DNA of 64,000 nucleotides from Asticcacaulis sp. ZE23SCel15. Its GTDB lineage: Bacteria > Pseudomonadota > Alphaproteobacteria > Caulobacterales > Caulobacteraceae. The translations under genes were made by a program, and so were the position numbers. Numbering within the stretch: the stretch's first letter is position 1; every line of letters starts with the position of its first letter. Below the pieces are notes generated by a model, which did not search any database, had not been told where the DNA came from, and saw only the letters and a program-made list of their open reading frames with translations. The stretch spans positions 1,845,001-1,909,000 of the forward strand of contig NZ_CP130044.1 in assembly GCF_030505395.1 (NCBI RefSeq), written 5' to 3'. Shown piece after piece: positions 1 through 7,868 of this stretch.

Positions 1-6
1 AAAATT

Positions 7-264
7 ATGCCAAGCTCCTCCCCGGATGTGGCATCGCGCCTTTATGCCTTGGCAGTGGCGCGTGACACAGCGAATTTAGTAGATATGGATGCCGCCCTGG
101 CCATGGCGCGGGCATCTGTGCGTACCCTTATGGCCCTGTCGCCTCAGGCGGCCCTTCTGATGCGCTCATTTGCGCAAGAAGAAATTGACCGCTTGTCGAT
201 GGAGTGCACCGAAGAAGCCGAAGGTGCTATCGCGCTGGTGCGCGAGGCCCTTGATCGAGTGTAA
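7..264 (+). CDS. Small hypothetical protein, possibly 5'-partial
   Basis: An 85-residue acidic, alanine-rich and probably helical protein that I do not recognise. It has no signal peptide, membrane segment or cysteine. The frame is open up to the left edge of the window, so the ATG at 7 may be internal to a longer gene. Two stops in the next few bases (TAA, then TAG) close it, and a palindrome and a terminator follow. Alanine/leucine/glutamate composition would suit a small helical bundle, but no function can be given. Confidence 0.55.
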   Translation: MPSSSPDVASRLYALAVARDTANLVDMDAALAMARASVRTLMALSPQAALLMRSFAQEEIDRLSMECTEEAEGAIALVREALDRV

Positions 265-289
265 TAGAGTTTAGTTCGCGTCACACATT

Positions 290-334
290 AGAGCACGTCC
301 CGAAAACCGTTTCATACTTTTCGGGACGTGCTCT
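290..334. repeat. Perfect 17-bp inverted repeat (AGAGCACGTCCCGAAAA type)
   Basis: Arms 290-306 and 318-334 are perfectly complementary around an 11-nt loop. The AGAGCA...TGCTCT ends with an inner CGAAAA/TTTTCG resemble intergenic palindromes scattered in many alphaproteobacterial genomes. It sits directly in front of the bidirectional terminator at 335-368. Confidence 0.7.
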
Positions 335-368
335 AAAAAACGCCCCGGCATCAACCGGGGCGTTTTTT
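335..368. terminator. Bidirectional rho-independent terminator
   Basis: A GC-rich stem (CGCCCCGG/CCGGGGCG, about 341-362) has A6 before it and T6 after it, so it can end transcription from both sides. The last codons of the minus-strand acyltransferase lie inside the stem. Confidence 0.85.
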
Positions 369-2255
369 GTGATTTATTGGGGGGGCTAATGACCCTCTCA
401 ACGGGGAATACAGAGGGAAGTAAAGTTTCACGGCGTCTCTGCTGCCGCTGTTTGAGAAATGGCCATTATCGTTGAACAAGAGCCGCTCGCCATCACGATA
501 GGTGCAGTGGGTGCCATTCGGGCACAACTGGGCAAGCGGGTCGATAAAGGGCACATTCCCGACTTCTTTACGCAACAGTTCGTTGATTTCCGGGCCGAAG
601 CTATTGGCGGCTACGCTTGGGCGGGGCACTTGCTTTGCCTGACGGTAGGCAATCACGCCGATGTCGGTCACGAACAGGGGGGACTGCCCGATGACATATG
701 TCTTGACGCCCATGGCGTTTAGCGCCGTGAGCGTCGATTGAATCTGATCCAGCCCGCGGCTTTTTACATCGATCCACCGTGCCGATAAAATAACCGTTTT
801 GATATTCAGGCGCTTGATGAGTTTCAGGGCATTGGCGTTGAAATTCTGGCAGTTCGGGCGGGCGTATGAGTAGTATGACAGAACGGGCGGGCAGCCGGCG
901 GCGGTATATTGATAGACGGTATAAGGGATGTAGGCCGCGCTGTCGGTGATGCCGGGCACATAATGGGCGGCGTAAGAATCTCCCCATAACATGACGGTTT
1001 CCGGCCCGTTGTTAACGATGCGACATGTATCGGCGGACCATTTCTCAAACGCAATGGGCGCTTCAAAGAAACAGGTGTCATTGTTCCAGGCGTTGGGGCG
1101 GGCATCCGCGACCATGACGGGGGCGTAGTCTGGAAAGCGATCCGGCATGCCTTTCATCGCAACGCCCGCGACGCCTACCGCAAACAGGGCGGCTAGACCG
1201 GCCAATGTTCCGCTTAACAACAGGGCGCGTGGTGGTGTGAACGTCGGTGAACGGAAAGGTTGCTCCACAAAGCGCCAGCTCAACACGGCAAGCACGAAGC
1301 TTACACTGATGATCAGACCGGCCCAAATCAGGGTGGGTGGCTCCAGCGTGACGTAACGCACGAATACGGTTACGGGCCAGTGAATGAGGTACAGCGAATA
1401 GGAAATCTTACCGATAAAGACCATAGGGGCCCACGACAGAATCCGCCCGCCAAGGCCTGCCGGAAAGGCACCGCTGTAGATCAGCAGAACCGCACCCAGA
1501 ACGGGCGGCAGGGCGGCCAGGCCCGGAAACGGTGTGGCTTCGGAATAGACGACGACGGGCACCAGTATCAGCGCCAGACCCAGTCCGCCCAGCGTATGCG
1601 CCACGACCGCCGTGCGCGGCGCAGGCAGGCGGGCTAAGGCCAGCAATGATCCGGCCAGTAACTCCCAGGCCCGTGTCGGCAGCATGAAGAAATTCGCGGT
1701 CGGGCCGACATTTGTCATATAGAGGCTGAGGCCAAATGAGCCTGCGGCGGCGGCGGCAAACAGCCAGAACCAATGCTTTTTGAACAGTTTGTAAGCGATC
1801 CACATGACGATGGGCATGAAGATGTAGAACTGCTCTTCGACCGCCAGAGACCAGGTATGAAGTAAGGGACGCAACTGAGCGCTGGCTTCAAAATAGCCTG
1901 AAAACTTCCAGAAATATAAATTGGAGATGAAGGCCGCTGTCGCCGCGACGCTTTTTGAGAAGTCCTGAAAATAGACCGGCAAGAACAGGAACCAGGCCGT
2001 GATCCAGGTTGCGATGATAACGGCGGCCAGCGCCGGTATTATGCGCCTTATGCGGCGCTCGTAAAATTGTGATATAGAAAAGCGTCCGGTCTCAAGATCA
2101 TCGCGCAATATGCCGGTGATCAGGTAGCCTGAGATGACGAAAAAGACATCGACCCCGATGAAGCCACCGGATACGCCCGGAACTCCGGCGTGAAACAGGA
2201 CCACGGGCAAAACCGCCAACGCCCTGATGCCATCTATATCCGCCCGGTATTTCAT
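351..2255 (-). CDS. Membrane O-acyltransferase, OafA/YrhL type with SGNH domain
   Basis: About 634 residues, in two parts. The N-terminal ~360 residues form a multi-span acyltransferase-3 domain: it opens RADIDGIRALAVLPVVLFH (the conserved histidine), then FFVISGYLI, RRIRRIIPA and HTWSLAVEEQFY. The periplasmic C-terminal part has an SGNH-like block with MLWGDSYAAHY (serine of block I). The family moves acetyl groups from cytoplasmic donors onto exported polysaccharide, peptidoglycan or LPS; the substrate cannot be read here. I start at the ATG at 2255, which has AAGGGG upstream and matches the family start, rather than 15 codons earlier. The 3' end overlaps the terminator. Confidence 0.9.
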   Translation of the reverse strand: MKYRADIDGIRALAVLPVVLFHAGVPGVSGGFIGVDVFFVISGYLITGILRDDLETGRFSISQFYERRIRRIIPALAAVIIATWITAWFLFLPVYFQDFSKSVAATAAFISNLYFWKFSGYFEASAQLRPLLHTWSLAVEEQFYIFMPIVMWIAYKLFKKHWFWLFAAAAAGSFGLSLYMTNVGPTANFFMLPTRAWELLAGSLLALARLPAPRTAVVAHTLGGLGLALILVPVVVYSEATPFPGLAALPPVLGAVLLIYSGAFPAGLGGRILSWAPMVFIGKISYSLYLIHWPVTVFVRYVTLEPPTLIWAGLIISVSFVLAVLSWRFVEQPFRSPTFTPPRALLLSGTLAGLAALFAVGVAGVAMKGMPDRFPDYAPVMVADARPNAWNNDTCFFEAPIAFEKWSADTCRIVNNGPETVMLWGDSYAAHYVPGITDSAAYIPYTVYQYTAAGCPPVLSYYSYARPNCQNFNANALKLIKRLNIKTVILSARWIDVKSRGLDQIQSTLTALNAMGVKTYVIGQSPLFVTDIGVIAYRQAKQVPRPSVAANSFGPEINELLRKEVGNVPFIDPLAQLCPNGTHCTYRDGERLLFNDNGHFSNSGSRDAVKLYFPLYSPLRGSLAPPINHKKRPG

Positions 2256-2293
2256 TCCAACCCCTTGATCGCACTGATTACAGGGGCGGATGC

Positions 2294-2331
2294 CCCTCAC
2301 AGAGGCGGTTGAACCGACGCATCTGTGAGGG
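2294..2331. repeat. Nested hairpin upstream of the acyltransferase gene
   Basis: CCCTCACAGA (2294-2303) pairs with TCTGTGAGGG (2322-2331). Inside it a second stem, CGGTT/AACCG (2306-2316), has a 1-base loop. There is no T-tract. It lies between the DUF1508 gene and the acyltransferase gene, both on the minus strand, so it could affect read-through. Confidence 0.5.
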
Positions 2332-2372
2332 ACAAATTAGAATCGCAAGATTTGATTTTTAGTGAATGGCGC

Positions 2373-2555
2373 TTAATCGGCTGTCGAATCGACGATTTCG
2401 GCGTTCGGGCCGTTCTTCAGGATCAATTCGATGGCATTTTTCGCGCCCGCTTTGGAGCTGTAGCCTTCGGTCCAGAAGATGCTCTCGGAATTATACTTGA
2501 AATAGGCGACGAATTCGCCGGCCTTGTTTTTCTTGATCTCGAATGTATGCGCCAT
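2373..2555 (-). CDS. DUF1508 (YegP-like) protein
   Basis: A 60-residue one-domain protein starting MAHTFEIKKNKAGEFVAYFK and continuing SIFWTEGYSSKAGAKNAIE. This is the DUF1508 pattern of a small beta-sheet domain ending in an alpha helix that follows the 'Y.sK..A..aI' motif. The domain often comes in tandem; here there is one copy. The molecular role of the family is not known to me. The start at 2555 has GGGGAT a few bases upstream and begins at the domain; a longer frame reaching 2621 adds 22 residues without similarity. Confidence 0.8.
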   Translation of the reverse strand: MAHTFEIKKNKAGEFVAYFKYNSESIFWTEGYSSKAGAKNAIELILKNGPNAEIVDSTAD

Positions 2556-2680
2556 GGCATCCCCGCTATGAAGTCTCTGAAAAGAGGGCTCAATTTCGCG
2601 CAAGGTAGTTAAGGCTGTCAAGTCGGTCCGGGGCGTGCAGGATCACAAAGCCTTGATAATTCGCATTGCCCGGAAATGGA

Positions 2681-3088
2681 TCAGCGCTGTTTCAGCCCGT
2701 GATGCCAGACCAGCCCCAGAAACCCGCCCTTGATATAGGGCAAAAGCCACAGCGTCAGCGCGCTCATGACCGCGATGGAGCTTGGGATCAAAATCTCAAA
2801 CGGGTAGTGCATAAATACGCTGTCGAACATGAACAGCGGTGCAATCACGATGTGGCCGACGATGATCATGGTGACATAGGCCGGGCCGTCATCGCACGGA
2901 TACAGCCCCAGCGGCGTATGGCAATGATCGCAGGCATCGACCACCTTTAGGTAACCCTTAAAGGCGCGGCCTTCGCCGCAGGCGGGGCAACGTCTGTGCA
3001 GGCCACGCTTGATCGCGGTCATAAGGGTGGGCTTTTCAGCGGTCATGGCGTGCTCAGATACGTTTGGCTCAGATGCGTTCTTGCTCAT
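2681..3088 (-). CDS. DUF983 zinc-ribbon membrane protein
   Basis: 135 residues. A cytoplasmic zinc-ribbon comes first (RRCPACGEGRAFKGY, then CDHCHTPLGLYPCDDGPAY), followed by two hydrophobic segments. This is the DUF983 architecture common in alphaproteobacteria; the biochemical function is unknown. The first ~15 residues are not conserved, so the methionine of MTAEK is an alternative start. It stands alone between a DUF1508 gene and a nitrilase-family gene. Confidence 0.85.
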   Translation of the reverse strand: MSKNASEPNVSEHAMTAEKPTLMTAIKRGLHRRCPACGEGRAFKGYLKVVDACDHCHTPLGLYPCDDGPAYVTMIIVGHIVIAPLFMFDSVFMHYPFEILIPSSIAVMSALTLWLLPYIKGGFLGLVWHHGLKQR

Positions 3089-3170
3089 AATAACCTAGTT
3101 GGCTTATCAGGATATAAAGATCAAGTCACGCGGCGTGTGCCATACGGTCGCAGGGTTTGCTGAGCGTTTA

Positions 3171-3983
3171 TCAGAAACGGGTCTTAGTCTCACTGCGTGG
3201 GTCACAAACCCAATTGTCACTATAAATGCTGCCCTCTCTCGCCGTTTTTCGCCACGGTCGGGCTTTGTTGAGGGCGATATCGAATGTGGGGGAATTACGA
3301 TCTAAGTGTGCGAAGCACAGGTCGGTAGCCGCGTCCGTTCGGCACTGACTAATCCAATAGCCATCCGGGCCGATAACGCCTGCGGGCAGGGCGTTTGCAA
3401 ACTGGGCGGGCACGGAAACGCTGAACCAGTAATTATTTGCGGCCGCATGACCCTGAGCCATAATGCCGAAAATTGGATTTTGTGAATAGGACGAAAATAG
3501 CAGGCAATCTATTCCAAGGCGTTCGTATTCGAGAAAGAGTTCCGGAAAATTGATCTCGATGCACAGGGCGCAGCCAAAAGTGAAATCTTCGATTGTAAAG
3601 ACGATGGGAGTGTTGCCGGGGTTGTAGTGATGAGTGATCTCATTATGTGAGCACAGGCGCTTATCGTACCGGGCCACCACGTTTCCGGAATCTGAGATGA
3701 CATAAAGACTGTTGTGCGGGCGGTTGGGGGCTGTCAGGCGATGTTCGCTGCCCAATATCGCCCAAAGATTCAAATTTCTGGCCAGCGCTGCGGTAAGTTC
3801 AAGTTCTTCGTGCAGGGCTTCCCATTGCGGGGCGGCAGAAACCTGATAGCCTGACATGGCGCCTTCGGGGAAGTGAATAAGGCGCGCTCCGGTGTCATGT
3901 GCCCGCTGCATCAGGGCGCGAATTTCCCGTCCATTCTGATGTGGATCGTGTGTTACAAGGCTTTGAGCGGTGGCCATCAGCAT
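3171..3983 (-). CDS. Carbon-nitrogen (nitrilase-superfamily) hydrolase
   Basis: About 270 residues with the whole catalytic set: Glu in FPEGAMSG, Lys in ARYDKRL, and Cys in CALCIEINFPEL. Enzymes of this fold cut non-peptide C-N bonds of amides, nitriles or carbamoyl compounds in the cytoplasm. The subfamily is not clear, and the YNPGNTPIVF stretch before the cysteine suits an amidohydrolase. I start at MLMATAQ because family proteins begin about there. A GTG at 4046 would add 21 residues; neither start has a strong Shine-Dalgarno. It is divergent from the ArsR/methyltransferase gene and shares its upstream region. Confidence 0.8.
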   Translation of the reverse strand: MLMATAQSLVTHDPHQNGREIRALMQRAHDTGARLIHFPEGAMSGYQVSAAPQWEALHEELELTAALARNLNLWAILGSEHRLTAPNRPHNSLYVISDSGNVVARYDKRLCSHNEITHHYNPGNTPIVFTIEDFTFGCALCIEINFPELFLEYERLGIDCLLFSSYSQNPIFGIMAQGHAAANNYWFSVSVPAQFANALPAGVIGPDGYWISQCRTDAATDLCFAHLDRNSPTFDIALNKARPWRKTAREGSIYSDNWVCDPRSETKTRF

Positions 3984-4083
3984 GTGGGTATTGTGCAGGC
4001 GGCGCGGTAATTTCGCAAGGCGGTGCGTTTTTTCATGCAAAATCACGTCTTAACGCGCCCAGCGAAAACAAATGCTTGCATAT

Positions 4084-4105
4084 CATATAAAGATATCTTT
4101 ATATG
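4084..4105. promoter_or_regulatory. Perfect 22-bp palindrome, probable SahR/ArsR-type operator
   Basis: Half-site CATATAAAGAT meets its exact complement ATCTTTATATG with no spacer. It lies 6 bp before the ATG of an ArsR-family regulator that heads a methionine operon. As I recall, this half-site resembles the operator assigned to SAH-responsive ArsR regulators (SahR) in proteobacteria. Autoregulation of the operon is inference. Confidence 0.8.
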
Positions 4106-4110
4106 ATTAT

Positions 4111-5076
4111 ATGAGATCGAAATCGAATCCTGTATTGGGGGCGGCGGCGCTGCTGGAGGCCTTGAAGGCCGCCGGTGAGCCGACGCGTCTGCGCCTGTTG
4201 CGGCTGCTGGCCGATGAGGAACTGTCGGTCATGGAGCTGGTGCAGATTCTAAACCAGAGCCAGCCGCGTGTCTCGCGCCATCTTAAGCTGATGAGTGAGG
4301 CGGGGCTAATTGATCGCTTTCCGGATGGTGCCTGGGTGTTTTACCGCGCATCAGACGCGCCCGCGATCCGTCCGCTGGTGACGGCGGTGCTGGACGCCCT
4401 GGGGGATGACTATGGCGACGATGTGCGCGCGCTGGATGATATCCATGCCCAGCGCCTGAAATCAGCCCAGAGCTATTTTGAAAATATCGCCGGACGGTGG
4501 GATGAAATCCGGTCGCACCACATTTCCGAAGCCGATGTCGAAGCGGCGATAGTGGGTATTTTGGGTGATCAGCCGTTTGATCATCTGGTCGATTTGGGCA
4601 CAGGTTCGGGGCGGATGCTGACATTGTTGGGGCCGCGCGCCAAGACCGCAACCGGCCTTGATCTGTCGCAGCAGATGCTCAATATCGCCCGCGCCCGAAC
4701 GGCGGAAAGCGGCCTGACGGGCGATATAAGGATCGACTTTCGCCACGGTGATATTGCCGATACGCGCCTAAGCGCGGACAGTGCTGATCTGGTGATTGTC
4801 CATCAGGTGCTGCACTTTCTGCCCGATCCGGTGCAGGCGGTGCGTGAGGCCGGACGTATCCTGAAATCGGGCGGGCGCTTGCTGGTCGTCGATTTCGCAC
4901 CCCACGGCCTGGAGCACATGCGTGAGCAATATCAGCACCGGCGCTTAGGCATCAGCGATGAGGATATGTCGGGCTGGCTGATGCGGGCGGGCCTGACGCT
5001 TAACAACGACACAGCCCTGCCGCCGGTGGACGGCGCGGGCCTTACAGTGCGCATCTGGCTGGCGCGCAAAGACTAA
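4111..5076 (+). CDS. ArsR-family regulator fused to SAM-dependent methyltransferase (SahR-like)
   Basis: 321 residues. Residues ~10-90 form an ArsR winged helix (EPTRLRLLRLLADEELSV, then NQSQPRVSRHLKLMSEAGL). Residues ~125-320 are a class I methyltransferase (motif I VDLGTGSGRM, then GLDLSQQML and LVIVHQVLHFLPDP). No ArsR metal-binding cysteines are visible, which fits a metabolite sensor. It heads an operon with metF and both metH halves, so sensing of SAM or SAH through the methyltransferase-like domain is a reasonable inference. The start at 4111 is only 5 bases downstream of the palindrome and has no Shine-Dalgarno. The ATG at 4072 would put the operator inside the gene. Confidence 0.85.
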   Translation: MRSKSNPVLGAAALLEALKAAGEPTRLRLLRLLADEELSVMELVQILNQSQPRVSRHLKLMSEAGLIDRFPDGAWVFYRASDAPAIRPLVTAVLDALGDDYGDDVRALDDIHAQRLKSAQSYFENIAGRWDEIRSHHISEADVEAAIVGILGDQPFDHLVDLGTGSGRMLTLLGPRAKTATGLDLSQQMLNIARARTAESGLTGDIRIDFRHGDIADTRLSADSADLVIVHQVLHFLPDPVQAVREAGRILKSGGRLLVVDFAPHGLEHMREQYQHRRLGISDEDMSGWLMRAGLTLNNDTALPPVDGAGLTVRIWLARKD

Positions 5077-5097
5077 TTCAAGAATAAAGATCACACT

Positions 5098-6030
5098 ATG
5101 ATAAGCCCCCATCTGCAAACCCGCCTAAGTTCCATTGCGCGTTCGGTATCGTCCGGCGGCAGTCATCTCAATATTTCGTTCGAGTTTTTTCCGCCCAAAT
5201 CGGAAGAGATGGAACTGAGCCTGTGGAACTCTATCCGTCGTCTTGAAGGGCTCAATCCGTCGTTTGTGTCGGTGACCTATGGGGCGGGCGGCTCGACCCG
5301 TGAGCGTACCCATAGGACAGTTAAACGTATTCTGGACGAGACTTCGCTGAAGCCTGCCGCCCACCTGACGTGCGTGGAGGCGTCACGCGAAGAGGTCGAT
5401 GAGGTCATCCGCGAATACTGGGATGCTGGTGTGCGCCATATCGTGGCCCTGCGTGGTGACCCGCCGACAGGGTTGGCCGACGGGCAATATACCCCGCGCG
5501 CTGATGGTTATCAGAACGCCACCGAACTGACGCAGGCCATCAAGCGCATTGCCGATTTCGAGGTCAGCGTGGGTGTCTATCCGGAAAAGCATCCGCAGTC
5601 GCCGTCGCTTGAGTTTGATCTCGATGTTCTGCGTCAAAAGGTCGATGCCGGGGCGACGCGCGGCATAAGCCAGTTCTTCTTTGAACCGGAAACCTATTTG
5701 CGCTTTCGCGATGCCGTGGCGGATGCCGGTATTGAGATTGAGCTAACGCCCGGCATTATGCCGGTCACCAACTTCAAGGGCTTAAAGCGCATGGCGCAGG
5801 CGTGCGAAGCCAATGTGCCGGACTGGCTGGCGGAACTGTTCGACGGGCTGGATGATGATGCCGAAACGCGCAAGCTTTTGGCATCCGCCGTGGCGGTCGA
5901 GCAGGTGCTGGAGCTTGAGCGCGAAGGGGTGACTAATTTCCATTTCTACACCCTCAACCGCGCTGAACTGGTCTATTCCATCTGCCGGGTACTTGGCGTA
6001 AAGGCTCATCAACCCGATATTAAAGCTTAA
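5098..6030 (+). CDS. metF: Methylenetetrahydrofolate reductase
   Basis: 310 residues, the normal bacterial MetF length. It reduces 5,10-methylene-THF to 5-methyl-THF using FAD and NADH, and so feeds methionine synthase. Visible motifs are SFEFFPPKSEEME (the Glu at ~29 is the expected catalytic acid), VTYGAGGSTRERT, ALRGDPP, GVYPEKHPQSP and FFFEPETYLRF. It follows the ArsR/methyltransferase gene by 21 bp and precedes metH, so it is probably in the same transcript. Confidence 0.97.
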   Translation: MISPHLQTRLSSIARSVSSGGSHLNISFEFFPPKSEEMELSLWNSIRRLEGLNPSFVSVTYGAGGSTRERTHRTVKRILDETSLKPAAHLTCVEASREEVDEVIREYWDAGVRHIVALRGDPPTGLADGQYTPRADGYQNATELTQAIKRIADFEVSVGVYPEKHPQSPSLEFDLDVLRQKVDAGATRGISQFFFEPETYLRFRDAVADAGIEIELTPGIMPVTNFKGLKRMAQACEANVPDWLAELFDGLDDDAETRKLLASAVAVEQVLELEREGVTNFHFYTLNRAELVYSICRVLGVKAHQPDIKA

Positions 6031-6045
6031 GCTAATCCCTGATCA

Positions 6046-6067
6046 CCTCCCCTGTTTACGGGGGAGG
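6046..6067. repeat. Solo half of the CCTCCCC palindromic repeat family
   Basis: CCTCCCC (6046-6052) and GGGGAGG (6061-6067) form the outer hairpin seen in the paired repeats elsewhere in the window, but there is no second hairpin or partner copy here. The GGGGAGGAG run lies 15-20 bp before the metH ATG and may help ribosome binding. Confidence 0.65.
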
Positions 6068-6082
6068 AGAAAGAGACCTGTT

Positions 6083-7147
6083 ATGAATCGATCTGAACGT
6101 GTTCAAGCGCTGTATGCGGCCTCAAAAGAGCGCATCCTGATCCTTGATGGCTCATGGGGCGTGATGATCCAGCGCCGTGAATTGTCCGAAGAAGACTTCC
6201 GCGGCGAGCGGTTTAAGGATCACATCGGCCAGATGAAGGGCAATAATGATATCCTGTGCCTGACGCGGCCCGATATCATCACCGACCTGCATAATCAGTA
6301 TTTCGAGGCGGGCGCGGATATCAGCGAGACCAACACCTTTTCGGCCACGACCATCGCGCAGGATGACTATCATCTGGACGCTCAGGCGTGCTGGGACATC
6401 AACTATGAAGGCGCCAAACTCGCCCGCGCCGCCGCCGATGCCTGGACGGCCAAAGAGCCGCACAAGCCGCGCTTTGCCGCAGGCTCGATTGGGCCGCTCA
6501 ATAAGATGCTCAGCATGTCGTCGGATGTGAACGATCCGGGCGCGCGGTTGGTGACCTTTGATCAGGTCTATGAGGCCTATAAGCAGCAGGTGAGGGCGCT
6601 CTATCAGGGCGGCGTTGATCTCTATCTGATTGAAACCATCACCGATACGCTCAATTGCAAGGCCGCGCTCAAGGCAATTCTGGACCTTGAAGACGAGGAG
6701 CAGGAAAAGCTGCCGATCTGGATTTCCGGCACGATTACTGACCGTTCGGGGCGCACGCTGTCGGGACAAACCGCCGAAGCCTTCTGGAACTCGGTCAAGC
6801 ACGCCAAGCCGTTTGCCATTGGCTTTAACTGCGCGCTCGGGGCCGATCTGATGCGCCCGCACATCGCGGAGTTATCGCGCGTGGCCGATACTCTGGTGGC
6901 GGCCTATCCCAATGCCGGTTTGCCCAATGCAATGGGCCAGTATGACGAACAGCCGCACGAAACGGCCCATGAACTGCATGAATGGGCAAAAGACGGCATC
7001 GTCAATATCCTTGGCGGCTGCTGCGGCACGACGCCGGATCACATTCGCCATGTCGCCGACGAAGTGCGCGGCATTAAACCCCGTCAGGTGCCTGAACGCC
7101 CCAAGGCGATGCGCCTTGCCGGGCTTGAGCCGTTTGAGTTGATCTGA
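6083..7147 (+). CDS. metH: Methionine synthase, homocysteine-binding half (split MetH)
   Basis: 354 residues, equal to the N-terminal barrel of cobalamin-dependent MetH. It binds Zn and homocysteine through the cysteine of FNCALGAD and the pair in [12 protein letters not shown]. It also shows [17 protein letters not shown] and [13 protein letters not shown]. The folate, cobalamin and reactivation domains are encoded separately at 7869, so the enzyme must assemble from two chains. Its stop codon overlaps the ATG of the next methyltransferase gene (ATGA-type overlap at 7145-7149). Confidence 0.95.
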   Translation: MNRSERVQALYAASKERILILDGSWGVMIQRRELSEEDFRGERFKDHIGQMKGNNDILCLTRPDIITDLHNQYFEAGADISETNTFSATTIAQDDYHLDAQACWDINYEGAKLARAAADAWTAKEPHKPRFAAGSIGPLNKMLSMSSDVNDPGARLVTFDQVYEAYKQQVRALYQGGVDLYLIETITDTLNCKAALKAILDLEDEEQEKLPIWISGTITDRSGRTLSGQTAEAFWNSVKHAKPFAIGFNCALGADLMRPHIAELSRVADTLVAAYPNAGLPNAMGQYDEQPHETAHELHEWAKDGIVNILGGCCGTTPDHIRHVADEVRGIKPRQVPERPKAMRLAGLEPFELI

Positions 7148-7827
7148 TGACTGACAAAATGGCCGACCTGTTCAAAGACCCGGAGCACGCCCGCACCTAT
7201 GCCGAGCGGCCACGGAAGATCATTCCCGGCTTTGATGGCCTGCACCGCATCATGGCGCAACTGATTGGTGAGGCGTCACCGGCGCAGACACTGGTGCTGG
7301 GCGGTGGCGGCGGGCTGGAGCTAAAAACCCTGAGTGATGCCTTGCCGAATGGGCAATTCTGCGCGGTTGATCCGTCGGCAGAAATGATCGCGCAGGGCAA
7401 GGCTTACTTAGGCGATCCGGCCTCAGTGGAGTGGGTTGAAGGCCTGATCTTTGAGGCGCCGGAAGGGCCGTTTGATGCCGCGACCTGCATGTTGACCCTG
7501 CATTTTGTGCCTGATGAGGGTGCAAAGCTGGAGACGCTAAAGGCGGTTAAGGCGCGGCTGAAACCCGGCGCACCATTCTTTATCGCGCACATGAGCGTCG
7601 ATAAGGATGACCCAAAATCTGGTCAGAAGTTCGACCGCTACCTTCGCTACGCTCAGGACAGCCAGCTTGACCCGCAGGTGCTGAAAGAAGCCCATGAGCG
7701 GGTGCGCACCGGACTAAATACGGTCGGCCCGGAACGCGATGAGCAGCTTTTGCGCGAGGCCGGTTTCAGCGGGATTGAGCTTGTCTTCAAAGGCTTGTAC
7801 TGGTGCGGATGGATCGCTTACGCCTGA
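7147..7827 (+). CDS. Class I SAM-dependent methyltransferase lodged between metH halves
   Basis: 226 residues with a Rossmann methyltransferase core: TLVLGGGGGLELKTL (motif I), FCAVDPSAEM, then DAATCMLTLHFVPD (motif IV) and RLKPGAPFFIAHMSV. The substrate is unknown. It is translationally coupled to the upstream metH half and followed 41 bp later by the second half. The position suggests a job tied to SAM turnover or the methionine cycle, but this is inference from context only. Confidence 0.85.
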   Translation: MTDKMADLFKDPEHARTYAERPRKIIPGFDGLHRIMAQLIGEASPAQTLVLGGGGGLELKTLSDALPNGQFCAVDPSAEMIAQGKAYLGDPASVEWVEGLIFEAPEGPFDAATCMLTLHFVPDEGAKLETLKAVKARLKPGAPFFIAHMSVDKDDPKSGQKFDRYLRYAQDSQLDPQVLKEAHERVRTGLNTVGPERDEQLLREAGFSGIELVFKGLYWCGWIAYA

Positions 7828-7868
7828 TAATGCCTTGCGCGATCTTTAATTAGGACCACCAGCCACTC

